DNA of 7,530 nt from Faecalibacterium sp. UBA1360 (GCA_002306375.1 DBRU01000063.1:21499-29028); one strand, 5' to 3'; shown: positions 1 to 6,156, numbered from the stretch's first letter. A program made the numbers and translations. The notes: generated by a model not told the origin, from the sequence alone.

Positions 1-573
1 AATCAGCACAAGGGTCTGGGGGATGTTGTCAAAGACGTTGTACAGCTCGGTGAAGAAGGTGTCCAGCTTGCGCACATACCCCCACAGCACGCCCACCAGC
101 GTGCCCACCAAAGCCTCGAAGCAGGCCACGGCCGCGCCGATGCCCAGGGAGGTGCGGGTGCCGGCCCAGGTGCGGGCCCACAGATCCTGGCCGATGGAGT
201 TGGTGCCGAACCAGAACTCGGAGTCGGGCGCGCGGTTGATGATCTGCACGCCGGTGGCCGGGTCGTTGTTGATGGTCTTGGGGTCGTGCTGCCCGGGCAG
301 CAGCGGCTGGATGAAGGTGAAGGCCAGCACCACCGCGATGACGCAGAGGAAGAACACCGCCACCTTGTTCTTGAAGAAGGCGCGCAGGGTGGCGCCCCAG
401 TAGGAGTAGTTGGAGTAGCCGCCCCGCTCGGCCCGGGAATGGTCGAACTCCGCCGGGGTGAACAGCTCATCCTCGGGCAGGTCGGCGTAGGCCGCGGCGG
501 GGTCCAGCTGCTTTTGCAGGTCCTTTTCCAGCGCCGCTTCCAGTTTGGCGGCTTTCATACTGCGGAAGGTCAT
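1..573 (-). CDS. oppC: Peptide ABC transporter permease, OppC/DppC type (partial, C-terminus off the left edge)
   Basis: Second membrane permease of an oligopeptide/dipeptide ABC importer; it would pair with OppB to form the channel that receives peptide from OppA. The window holds 191 codons with no stop. A long charged cytoplasmic N-terminus (residues 1-65) precedes a first membrane span at about 71-90 (VAVFFLCVIAVVLAF). An external segment ends in EFWFGTNSIGQDLWARTWAG (about 119-138), the counterpart of the HxxGTDxxGRD signature of OppC proteins, then a second span starts near 141. The cytoplasmic EAA loop lies beyond the edge. The ATG at 573 is chosen because AAAGGAGG lies about 8 bases upstream and because it overlaps the oppB stop by one base (TGATG), indicating translational coupling. 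The ATPase genes oppD and oppF are expected further left but are not seen. Substrate (oligo- versus dipeptide) cannot be told. Confidence 0.93.
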   Translation of the reverse strand, partial: MTFRSMKAAKLEAALEKDLQKQLDPAAAYADLPEDELFTPAEFDHSRAERGGYSNYSYWGATLRAFFKNKVAVFFLCVIAVVLAFTFIQPLLPGQHDPKTINNDPATGVQIINRAPDSEFWFGTNSIGQDLWARTWAGTRTSLGIGAAVACFEALVGTLVGVLWGYVRKLDTFFTELYNVFDNIPQTLVLI

Positions 574-1523
574 CAGCGAGCCCCCTCCTTTCCGGTAAAA
601 CTGATACGCGGGTCCACCAGCGCCATGAGCAGGTCGCCGAACAAAAGCCCCAGCACCGACACGGCCGAGTAGACCAGGACCAGCGCCTGCACCATCGTGT
701 TGTCCTGCAATTTGATGACCTGCACCAGCAGGCCGCCCATGCCGGGGATGGAGTAGAGGCTTTCCACATACAAAGAGCCCATCAGCGTAAACAGGATGGA
801 GTTGGGGATGTACTGTACCAGCGGAACCACCGCGTTGCGGAACACGTGGGTGCGGCTGATGCGGGCCGCCGGAACGCCCTTGGCCCGGGCCAGGCGGATG
901 TAGTCTTTGTTGGCCTCGTCCACCATATACCGGCGCAGCCACATGGCGTAGTAGGCCACGTTGCCGATGGAAAGGGAGAAGATGGGCAGGATCCAGGTCA
1001 TGGGGTTTGCCGCATTGAACAGCATGGACACGCCCAGCAGCTCGCTGCCGTACAGCTGGATCAGCAGATGGTACACCGCCGAGGGCACGGCCTGCACGAT
1101 GACGATGAACACGGTGCCGAACTTGTCCCACAGTTTGAGGGGCGTGCGGGTGGAGCGGGCCATGAGGATACCCAGCGGCATGCCCAGACCCAGGGACACC
1201 ACAAAGCTGATGAGGCCGATCTGGATGGAGACCGGGGCTTTTTGGGCGATGATCTTGGCGATGGAGTAGCCGTCCCGGTATTTGTTGGAGGTGCCCAGGT
1301 CCCCGTGAAGCAGCTGGACGAAATAGTCAAAGACCTGCTGCGGCACCGGCTTGGTCAGGCCCAGCTGCTGCAGGCCGACCTTGATCTGAGCGTCGCTGAG
1401 CTTGTCGAAGTTGTTGAAGTAGCCTTCGATGGGCATCTGGCGCAGCAGCACAAAAACGATAATGATGACGATGGTCAGCGTCACCAGCGCGTGCAGCACG
1501 CGCTTGAGCATATACTTGGCCAA
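573..1523 (-). CDS. oppB: Peptide ABC transporter permease, OppB/DppB type, probable TTG start
   Basis: Inner-membrane permease of the peptide importer, 316 residues from the proposed start, a normal OppB length. Span 1 is at about 9-28, after the typical MAKYxLKR opening. The external HGDLGTSNKYRDG (about 73-85) matches the GDLGxS signature of the OppB family. About five further spans follow. The cytoplasmic EAA loop that docks on the ATPase is at about 203-222 (EANKDYIRLARAKGVPAARI). The frame stays open to 1631, but the upstream codons do not look like OppB. TTG at 1523 is preferred over the in-frame ATG at 1511: the AGGGAAGGGG ribosome site ends 9 bases before the TTG but 21 bases before the ATG, and the TTG gives the usual MAKY N-terminus. 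The gene lies 205 bases after oppA, across two hairpins, and overlaps oppC by one base. The family is certain; the exact start is probable. Confidence 0.93.
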   Translation of the reverse strand: MAKYMLKRVLHALVTLTIVIIIVFVLLRQMPIEGYFNNFDKLSDAQIKVGLQQLGLTKPVPQQVFDYFVQLLHGDLGTSNKYRDGYSIAKIIAQKAPVSIQIGLISFVVSLGLGMPLGILMARSTRTPLKLWDKFGTVFIVIVQAVPSAVYHLLIQLYGSELLGVSMLFNAANPMTWILPIFSLSIGNVAYYAMWLRRYMVDEANKDYIRLARAKGVPAARISRTHVFRNAVVPLVQYIPNSILFTLMGSLYVESLYSIPGMGGLLVQVIKLQDNTMVQALVLVYSAVSVLGLLFGDLLMALVDPRISFTGKEGAR

Positions 1524-1532
1524 TGGGTCATT

Positions 1533-1542
1533 CCCCTTCCCT
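1533..1542 (-). promoter_or_regulatory. Ribosome binding site that decides the oppB start
   Basis: Reads AGGGAAGGGG on the minus strand. It ends 9 bases before the TTG codon at 1523 and is too far (21 bases) from the ATG at 1511, which supports initiation at TTG. Confidence 0.6.
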
Positions 1543-1572
1543 GGTTTCGATGGGATCAACAGGCGTACAGCC

Positions 1573-1623
1573 TTGCCGGGCGGCCCGTGGACCGTGCAGT
1601 CCGATTCACGGGCCGCCCGGCAA
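1573..1623 (-). repeat. Perfect 17-bp inverted repeat in the oppA-oppB gap
   Basis: Arms 1573-1589 (ttgccgggcggcccgtg) and 1607-1623 are exact reverse complements, separated by a 17-base loop. In the opp transcript this forms a very GC-rich stem directly after the oppA-proximal hairpin and about 50 bases before oppB. No U-run follows it on the minus strand, so it is not a standard intrinsic terminator. A likely role is protecting the 3' end of oppA mRNA or tuning oppB readthrough (inference). Confidence 0.75.
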
Positions 1624-1673
1624 AACCGCACACGCCGCGCCGGCGCAAACAGCGCCGGCGCGGCTGCGGTTTT
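1622..1673 (-). terminator. Intercistronic terminator-like hairpin after oppA
   Basis: Outer arms 1622-1630 (aaaaccgca) and 1665-1673 (tgcggtttt) pair over 9 bp. After a 3-base bulge (1631-1633), inner arms 1634-1646 and 1652-1664 pair over 13 bp around the loop aaaca. On the minus strand the stem begins with AAAA and ends with TTTT, the form of an intrinsic terminator, about 55 bases past the oppA stop. The U-run is only four long and oppBC continue on the same strand without an obvious new promoter. Partial termination, giving more binding protein than permease, is therefore likely. That reading is inference; the hairpin itself is seen directly. Confidence 0.7.
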
Positions 1674-1728
1674 GATATGGGCGGGGTCGTCCCGGCGCGG
1701 GGCCGGGGCGGCCGTTATGGTTCAGGCG

Positions 1729-3675
1729 TCAGTCCGCGGCGGCGATGGCCTCGGCGCGGGCAGCCTCCCACTCTTCATAGGCGGCCTGGAACTCGTCCAT
1801 GCTCATGGAGGTGTCGTACAGCTTCTGGTACTTGTACCGCTGCAACGCCACACCGTAGGGGGCGTACTCGCCTTCCAGGGGGTTGAGGTCGCAGATGGCG
1901 TATCCGTTGCCGATGGAGATGCTGTAGGGCACCACCACGGCGTGCTCGATGAGCATGGCCTCGGCCTCGGCGAAGGCGGTGTAGCGGGCTTCGTCGTCGT
2001 CATAGATGGCGGCGGCCTTCTCCACCTGGGCCTCATACTCGGCAAACAGGGCCTGGGTGGCGGGGTCTTCGCTCAGATCCCAGAAGTTGTAGCTGTTGCC
2101 CTCGGTGAAGGGTTCGCTCCAGGTCTGGGGGTCGGCGTAGTCGGCGCCCCAGTTGCACTTGAGCAGGGCGTAGTTGCCGCTGCGGCGCACCGCGGACAGG
2201 AAGGAGCTTTCGGGACCGGCTTCCACGATGATGTCGATGAAGTCGGAGCCCAGCACGCCTTCCAGCTGCTGTTCGATGACCTGGCATTCCTTGTCCCAGT
2301 TGGAGACGCTGGGGTTGTAGGGCATGAGCACCTTGATGGGGAAGGTGGCGCCCGCGGCGGTCAGTTCTTCCTTGGCGGCGTCGCGGTACGCAATTGCCTT
2401 GGCCTCGTCGAAGCTGTCGCCCTCGGTGTAGGGCAGCAGGGCGTCGTACTGGGTGTAGTCCTTGCCGGCGCCGATGGCGAAGTTGGCCGGGGTGATCGTG
2501 TTGTTGAGGATGGTCTCGGGGTTATAGGGCTCGTCCACGGTCAGGCTCTTGACGCGGTCCAGGGCCGCCATGACGGCCTGGCGGAAGTTTTCGTTGTTGA
2601 CGGCGAGCTTCCAGTTTTCGGGCTCGTACTGTTCGTCAAAGTTGGGATCGAAGTTGAAGCAGAAGAAGTAGCTGAAGGAGACGTCGGGGCGGGAACCGTG
2701 GACCAGCTTGGCGGTCTCTTCATCGGCCAGCATGGCGTCCAGCAGGTCGGCGGGCACCGAGGCAAAGTCCACTTCGCCGGCCTGGTACATGGACACGCTG
2801 ACGTTGATGGACTCGGCGTTGTAGATCTGGCGGATCTCGTCCAGATAGACGTTGTCCTTGTCCCAGTAGCTCTGGTTCTTGGTCAGAACGCGCTCCTGCT
2901 GGGGCAGGTAGCTGGACAGGATGAAGGCGCCGTTGTACAGAAGGTTCTCGTTGTCCAGACCGAACTGGTCGCCGCACTCTTCCAGGAAGGGACCGTACAC
3001 CGGCATGTAGGAGGTGTAGGACAGCACGCTGAGGAAGAAGGGGCAGGGCTGCTCGAGGGTGTAGACCAGGGTGTAGTCATCCACGGCCGTAACGCCGATG
3101 CTGTCGGCGTCCACGGGGTCCACGACCTCGATGGGTTCGCCGTCTTCGTCCACGGCGTTCTCGCCCGTGGCGATGCCCAGGGTCTCCAGCGTCAGCAGGT
3201 AGGCCGTGTAGTCATAGTACGCCTGGGCGTTCTTGACCACCGCGCCGGTGGAATACATATACTGGTTGCCGGCGTCGCTGTGGGCGTCGTTGACATAGTG
3301 GGCGGTGGACACCCAGTCGTTGGCGGTGACGTCGGCGACTTCGTTGCCGTCCTTGTCCACCCACTTGACGCCCTGGCGGATGTGGAAGGTCCACTCGGTC
3401 ATGTCCTCGTTGCTCTCCCAGCTTTCGGCCAGGGAGGGGATGACGTTGCCGTAGCAGTCATACTCCACCAGGCAGTCCACCACGTTGGCGCCGATGGCGT
3501 ACTCGTTGGTGGTGGAGGTGGTGAGGTAGTTCAGGGTGGACACTTCGCTGGAATACAGTTCGCGGTAGACAGCGCCTTCCCCCGAAGAGCCGCTCTGGTC
3601 GGCGCCGCAGGCCGCCAGCGACAGACAGAAGGTGCCCGCCAGCGCCAGGCTGGCCAGCCGTTTGGTCGTGGTCAT
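1729..3675 (-). CDS. oppA: Peptide-binding lipoprotein of ABC transporter (OppA, SBP family 5)
   Basis: Extracellular solute-binding lipoprotein that captures peptides for OppBC. It has 648 residues, longer than E. coli OppA and within the range of large Gram-positive OppA proteins. The N-terminus MTTTKRLASLALAGTFCLSLAAC is a lipoprotein signal peptide with lipobox LAAC; Cys23 would be lipidated, leaving the protein tethered outside the membrane. A Gly/Ser-rich linker follows. The family 5 core signature, IPSLAESWESNEDMTEWTFH followed by IRQGVKW, is at about 79-105. The mature protein is rich in Asp and Glu, as expected for an exposed domain. The start is supported by a purine-rich ribosome site (GGAAAGAAGAG) about 9 bases upstream and by the signal peptide beginning there. 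The gene is first in the opp operon and lies behind a strong promoter, a large palindrome and a terminator-bearing leader. Peptide specificity cannot be read from the sequence. Confidence 0.95.
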   Translation of the reverse strand: MTTTKRLASLALAGTFCLSLAACGADQSGSSGEGAVYRELYSSEVSTLNYLTTSTTNEYAIGANVVDCLVEYDCYGNVIPSLAESWESNEDMTEWTFHIRQGVKWVDKDGNEVADVTANDWVSTAHYVNDAHSDAGNQYMYSTGAVVKNAQAYYDYTAYLLTLETLGIATGENAVDEDGEPIEVVDPVDADSIGVTAVDDYTLVYTLEQPCPFFLSVLSYTSYMPVYGPFLEECGDQFGLDNENLLYNGAFILSSYLPQQERVLTKNQSYWDKDNVYLDEIRQIYNAESINVSVSMYQAGEVDFASVPADLLDAMLADEETAKLVHGSRPDVSFSYFFCFNFDPNFDEQYEPENWKLAVNNENFRQAVMAALDRVKSLTVDEPYNPETILNNTITPANFAIGAGKDYTQYDALLPYTEGDSFDEAKAIAYRDAAKEELTAAGATFPIKVLMPYNPSVSNWDKECQVIEQQLEGVLGSDFIDIIVEAGPESSFLSAVRRSGNYALLKCNWGADYADPQTWSEPFTEGNSYNFWDLSEDPATQALFAEYEAQVEKAAAIYDDDEARYTAFAEAEAMLIEHAVVVPYSISIGNGYAICDLNPLEGEYAPYGVALQRYKYQKLYDTSMSMDEFQAAYEEWEAARAEAIAAAD

Positions 3676-3723
3676 GGTTGTTCACTCTTCTTTCCTATTT
3701 CCTGGTTTGTTTCGGGTCCGGCA

Positions 3724-3744
3724 AGAAAAACGGGCCCGTGCCCG
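3724..3744 (-). terminator. Second, weaker terminator-like hairpin in the oppA leader
   Basis: On the minus strand CGGGC-ACGG-GCCCG (3731-3744) is followed at once by TTTTTCT. The stem is only 5 bp but fully GC and followed by five Ts. It lies about 50 bases before the oppA start. It could be a fall-back terminator, or chance in GC-rich sequence. Confidence 0.35.
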
Positions 3745-3777
3745 CGTACAGGGAGCGCGCGGGGGTCGATCCTGCCC

Positions 3778-3825
3778 AAAAAAGACAAAAAGCAAACAAG
3801 CCCACACCCATGTGGACATGTTTGC
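3778..3825 (-). terminator. Intrinsic terminator inside the oppA leader (candidate attenuator)
   Basis: Minus-strand order: GCAAACA (3825-3819), a 2x2 internal mismatch, TCCACA (3816-3811), loop TGGG, TGTGGG (3806-3801), then TGTTTGC (3798-3792), followed by TTTTTGTCTTTTTT down to 3778. The stem is 7 + 6 bp (one T-G wobble) and is followed by 11 Ts in 14 bases, a convincing Rho-independent terminator. It lies between the promoter at 3892-3920 and the oppA start at 3675, so it should cut most transcripts at about 100 nt unless readthrough is allowed. Confidence 0.75.
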
Positions 3826-3885
3826 CCCTTGAAAATACCGCGGGCCCGTCGACCCTTGGCAGCGTCTTTGCGGAAAAAATCGATT
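3780..3885 (-). ncRNA. Candidate short leader RNA or small RNA upstream of oppA
   Basis: The segment from the predicted start site (about 3885, seven bases after the -10 box) to the U-run of the leader terminator would give an RNA of about 100 nt ending in an intrinsic terminator. It may be the attenuated form of the oppA leader or a free small RNA that also feeds into oppA by readthrough. No known riboswitch class is recognised in it, and no clear antiterminator pairing partner for the terminator arm was found by eye. Confidence 0.35.
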
Positions 3886-3891
3886 GGACTA

Positions 3892-3920
3892 AGTATAACA
3901 AAAAGACATACGGATGTCAA
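3892..3920 (-). promoter_or_regulatory. Sigma-A promoter of oppA
   Basis: The minus strand reads TTGACA (3920-3915), a 17-base spacer, then TATACT (3897-3892): a perfect -35 box, a five-of-six -10 box and the ideal spacing. Predicted start of transcription is about 3885, leaving a leader of about 210 nt before oppA. No second promoter is seen between the leader terminator and oppA. Confidence 0.85.
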
Positions 3921-3921
3921 C

Positions 3922-3951
3922 CGTTCGACCCCCACATGTGGGGGTCGAACG
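3922..3951. promoter_or_regulatory. 30-bp perfect palindrome abutting the oppA -35 box (candidate operator)
   Basis: The half site is cgttcgacccccaca (3922-3936), followed without a spacer by its exact reverse complement (3937-3951). The symmetry has no mismatches. It ends one base before the TTGACA box and is centred about 52 bases upstream of the predicted start site, a position typical of a dimeric regulator site. No U-run follows on either strand, which argues against a standard terminator, though it could also block transcription arriving from the tlpA side. It does not match a regulator motif I can name. Confidence 0.7.
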
Positions 3952-3988
3952 CCCAAACGCACTGCGCCATATTGCGCGGCTCCGCCAG

Positions 3989-4014
3989 AAACAAAACCGC
4001 AGAACCGGGCCTGC
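3989..4014 (-). terminator. Weak candidate terminator of the ccdA-tlpA operon
   Basis: About 23 bases past the tlpA stop the minus strand has GCAG (4014-4011), an 8-base loop and CTGC (4002-3999), then GG and TTTTGTTT. The stem is only 4 bp, so termination would be weak; the 30-bp palindrome further on may help. The rest of 3952-4036 shows nothing else I can interpret. Confidence 0.3.
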
Positions 4015-4036
4015 AAAACGGCCGTCCGACGGGATG

Positions 4037-4672
4037 TCAGGCGGCGGGCAGGATCATGTCCAGCCCTTTTTGCAGAAGCTCGGCGTCCAGCGCGCCGCTG
4101 GCCCGGGCCACGGCGGACCCGTCGGCGCCGATGAAGTAGGTGGTGGGCAGAGCGTACACGCCGTAGGTCGCGGAAGCGTCGTTGTCGGTGTCGTAGTACA
4201 CGGGGAAGGTGTAGCCCTGCTCCTGCACAAAGGCGGCGGCGGTGTCCACCGTCTCGCGGGAGCCGTCGGTTGCGTTGACCATCAAAAACTGCACGCGGTC
4301 GCCGTAGTCCTGGTAGGCCTGCTCAAAGTCCGGCATCTCGCTCTGGCAGGGGCCGCACCAGCTGGCCCAGAAGTTGAGCACCACCGGCGTGCCCGCAAAG
4401 TCGGACAGGCTGACGGCCTCGCCGTCGGCGTCATACACCGTGAAGTCGGGAGCCTGGACGGACTGGGCGTCCTCGTCGGCGGCGCTGTCGGCGTCCGCAG
4501 GGGCATCGCTCCCCTGCTGCGCCGGGTCGGCGGTGGCGGCGGGGACCGTGTCGCCGCCCACCAGGTTGTCGGCGGTCCGGCCGGCGCTGAGGAAGTTGTA
4601 CAGCGTGCCGGCGCCCGCCAGCAGGATCACAAAGCCCAGCAGGGCGAACAGAAGGTTGCGTTTTTGGTGCAT
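4037..4672 (-). CDS. Membrane-anchored TlpA/ResA-type thiol-disulfide oxidoreductase
   Basis: Extracytoplasmic thioredoxin-fold protein that would reduce disulfides outside the membrane, fed by CcdA. It has 211 residues. A single membrane anchor spans about 6-24 (NLLFALLGFVILLAG), with no lipobox cysteine. A low-complexity Ala/Asp linker runs to about 72. The TlpA/AhpC-TSA domain follows, with PDFTVYDADGEAVSLSDFAG (75-94), the active site W105-C-G-P-C109, and the cis-proline loop ALPTTYF (Pro176). The frame is open to 4714, but the ATG at 4672 is chosen because AAAGGAG lies 7 bases upstream and the anchor starts right after it. The gene lies 46 bases after ccdA on the same strand, so the two are probably co-transcribed. 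ResA, TlpA, StoA and CcmG-like proteins share this fold. No cytochrome c gene is in view, so the target (cytochrome maturation, lipoprotein repair or peroxide defence) is open. Confidence 0.9.
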   Translation of the reverse strand: MHQKRNLLFALLGFVILLAGAGTLYNFLSAGRTADNLVGGDTVPAATADPAQQGSDAPADADSAADEDAQSVQAPDFTVYDADGEAVSLSDFAGTPVVLNFWASWCGPCQSEMPDFEQAYQDYGDRVQFLMVNATDGSRETVDTAAAFVQEQGYTFPVYYDTDNDASATYGVYALPTTYFIGADGSAVARASGALDAELLQKGLDMILPAA

Positions 4673-4679
4673 GGGGCAG

Positions 4680-4686
4680 CTCCTTT
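4680..4686 (-). promoter_or_regulatory. Ribosome binding site that decides the tlpA-like start
   Basis: AAAGGAG on the minus strand, 7 bases before the ATG at 4672. It falls inside the longer frame that opens at 4714, which therefore probably starts too early. Confidence 0.7.
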
Positions 4687-4718
4687 CGGTATTGAACGGG
4701 GCAGAATAAGGCAAGCGC

Positions 4719-5381
4719 TCAGCTGAGCAGGGCCAGGGCCCGGCCCAGCAGGCCGGTGGCCATGAGCACGCCCACCGCGATGAGCAGCGCGCCGCTGATG
4801 CGGTTGATCAGGGTGTAGTGGCGTTTGATCCAGTCGAAGGCGGATTTGAGTTCATCCACCAGCAGGGCGCTGGCCACAAAGGGCACGCCCAACCCCAGGG
4901 AGTAGGCCAGCAGCATGAGCACGCCGGTGAGCGCGCCCCCCTGCTGGGAGGCCAGCAGCAGCGCCGAGCCCAGGAAGGCCCCCACGCAGGGCGTCCACCC
5001 CAGGGAGAACACGACGCCGAAAGCCGCCGACGCCCAGAAGCCCGGCGTGGGGGCCGAAGCGCCGCCCTTGACTCCGCCCCGGAACAGCTGCACGGGCAAA
5101 ACTCCCAGGAAGTTGAGGCCGAACAGGATCACGATGAGGCCGCAGACCAGGTTGACGGCGCTCTGGTGAGATTTGAGAAAGCCCCCCACCGTGCCGGCCA
5201 GCGCCCCCATGGCTACAAACACCAGGGTGAAGCCCAGCACAAAGCCCAGCGCCCCCACCAGGGTCTTGCGGCGGCTGCGCTGCCCGCCCGCGAAATAGGA
5301 CAGGTAGATGGGCAGCATGGGCAAAAGGCAGGGAGAGATGAAGGTGATGATACCTTCGAGAAATGTGATCAGATAAGCCAT
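4719..5381 (-). CDS. ccdA: CcdA-type cytochrome c biogenesis / thiol-reductant membrane transporter
   Basis: Six-span membrane protein of the CcdA/DsbD-gamma family. It takes electrons from cytosolic thioredoxin and passes them through its own cysteine pair to extracytoplasmic thioredoxin-like proteins. It has 220 residues, the usual CcdA size. The two reactive cysteines sit in the expected motifs: C18 in FISPCLLPMLP (span 1) and C132 in SLGWTPCVGAFLG (span 4). Spans run at about 4-28, 41-67, 73-97, 115-143, 149-172 and 191-216, joined by short loops; RRK at 36-38 and RGGVKGG near 101-107 are probably cytoplasmic. The ATG at 5381 has a GAAAGGA ribosome site about 10 bases upstream. It is the first gene of a probable operon with the tlpA-like gene, its likely partner, and is divergent from the Crp/Fnr-like regulator across 97 bases. 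Confidence 0.93.
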   Translation of the reverse strand: MAYLITFLEGIITFISPCLLPMLPIYLSYFAGGQRSRRKTLVGALGFVLGFTLVFVAMGALAGTVGGFLKSHQSAVNLVCGLIVILFGLNFLGVLPVQLFRGGVKGGASAPTPGFWASAAFGVVFSLGWTPCVGAFLGSALLLASQQGGALTGVLMLLAYSLGLGVPFVASALLVDELKSAFDWIKRHYTLINRISGALLIAVGVLMATGLLGRALALLS

Positions 5382-5426
5382 GGGCGCAGGGTCCTTTCAA
5401 TAAATAACCGGCACACGCGGGCGCGA

Positions 5427-5455
5427 TTGACGCCGCCGGGGATTTTGACTATACT
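5427..5455 (+). promoter_or_regulatory. Sigma-A promoter of the Crp/Fnr-family regulator
   Basis: TTGACG (5427-5432), a 17-base spacer, then TATACT (5450-5455). Predicted start is about 5462, with a leader of about 17 bases containing the AAGGAAGGTGG ribosome site. TTGAC recurs at 5445-5449, 18 bases after the first copy, as a direct repeat. No convincing opposite-strand promoter for ccdA was found in this 97-base gap; TTATTTAT at about 5400-5407 on the minus strand is the only AT-rich candidate for a -10 box. Confidence 0.75.
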
Positions 5456-5478
5456 GGCAGAAGAAGGAAGGTGGGACA

Positions 5479-6156
5479 ATGCCGGAACAAACCTTTGAAA
5501 CGATGTTCGCCCCCTGGGCCAGGCTGGACAAGGACCAGCAAAAGACCCTGGGCGGGGCGGCCCGGCTGCGCAAGGTAAAGGCGGGCACGGTGCTGCACAA
5601 CGGCGGCGCGGACTGCCTGGGGTTCATCCTGGTGCGCACGGGGCAGCTGCGGGCTTACTTTTTGTCCGCCGAAGGGCGGGAGATCACGCTGTACCGCCTG
5701 TTTGAGCGGGACGCCTGTCTGCTGGCGGCGTCCTGCATGATGGCCAGCATCCAGTTTGAGGTGACCATCGAGGCCGAAAAGGACAGCGAGGTGTACATCA
5801 TCCCGCCCGAGACCTATAAATCGGTGATGGGCTCCTGCGCGGCCGTGGCCAACTACACCAACGACATCATGAGCACCCGCCTGTCCGAGGTCATGTGGCT
5901 GATGGAGCAGGTGCTGTTCCGCAGCTTTGACCGGCGGCTGGCGGGGTTCCTGGTACAGGAAAGCGAGCTGGAAGGCACGCCCCTGCTGAAGCTGACCCAT
6001 GAAAAGATCGCCAACCACCTGGGCACCGCCCGGGAGGTGGTGACCCGCATGCTGCGCTATTTTCAGGAGGAAGGCATGGTCCGCCTGAGCCGCGGCACCG
6101 TGGAACTGACCGACCCGGCGCGCCTGCGGGCGCTGCAAGGGGCCCAAAACACATAA
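5479..6156 (+). CDS. Crp/Fnr-family transcriptional regulator with four cysteines
   Basis: DNA-binding regulator of 225 residues, the usual length for the family. An N-terminal cyclic-nucleotide-binding-like beta barrel covers about 20-115, including the GxxxxFILVRTGQLRAYFLS type strand pair. A dimer helix lies at about 122-160. A Crp-type winged helix-turn-helix is at about 170-213, with KLTHEKIANHLGTAREVVTR (171-190) as the turn and recognition helices and the wing following. The phosphate-binding cassette that contacts cAMP in CRP (GExxG...RS) is replaced by FERDACLLAASC, so cAMP binding is unlikely. Cysteines are at 46, 80, 86 and 120; C80 and C86 bracket the cassette and could act as a redox or metal sensor. 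It is divergent from ccdA-tlpA and convergent with trxA, which suggests it controls thiol-redox genes (inference). A GGAAGGTGG site precedes the ATG. No specific gene name can be assigned. Confidence 0.92.
   Translation: MPEQTFETMFAPWARLDKDQQKTLGGAARLRKVKAGTVLHNGGADCLGFILVRTGQLRAYFLSAEGREITLYRLFERDACLLAASCMMASIQFEVTIEAEKDSEVYIIPPETYKSVMGSCAAVANYTNDIMSTRLSEVMWLMEQVLFRSFDRRLAGFLVQESELEGTPLLKLTHEKIANHLGTAREVVTRMLRYFQEEGMVRLSRGTVELTDPARLRALQGAQNT

Noticed and set aside
846..1886. A 346-codon plus-strand frame opposite oppB.
   Set aside because: Antisense to a well-supported permease, with a low-complexity His/Gln/Gly-rich product and no fitting ribosome site noted.
3682..3819. A 45-codon minus-strand ORF in the oppA leader (MSTWVWACLLFVFFG...) ending 6 bases before the oppA ATG, with AAGGGG upstream and two Trp codons, suggesting a leader peptide.
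   Set aside because: Its hydrophobic stretch is produced by the terminator U-run and its second half is Arg/Pro-rich as in non-coding GC-rich DNA. It starts inside the terminator stem rather than before it, unlike attenuation leader peptides.
3834..3862. AAGGGTCGACGGGCCCGCGG on the minus strand, faintly like a T-box core.
   Set aside because: It lacks the conserved TGG of the T-box antiterminator, there is no stem I specifier loop, and the leader is too short before the terminator.
3922..3951. GTTCGA within the palindrome, resembling a tRNA T-arm or attachment site.
   Set aside because: No acceptor, D or anticodon arms flank it, no integrase is present, and the symmetry is explained by the palindrome alone.
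1429..4134. A 901-codon open frame on the plus strand opposite oppA.
   Set aside because: It lies antisense to a clear lipoprotein gene, has a repetitive Gly/Val/His-rich product matching no family, and is the expected mirror of GC-rich third codon positions in oppA.
4673..4714. A 14-residue N-terminal extension of the TlpA-like protein from an upstream ATG at 4714.
   Set aside because: The ribosome binding site lies inside the extension and the membrane anchor begins just after the ATG at 4672.
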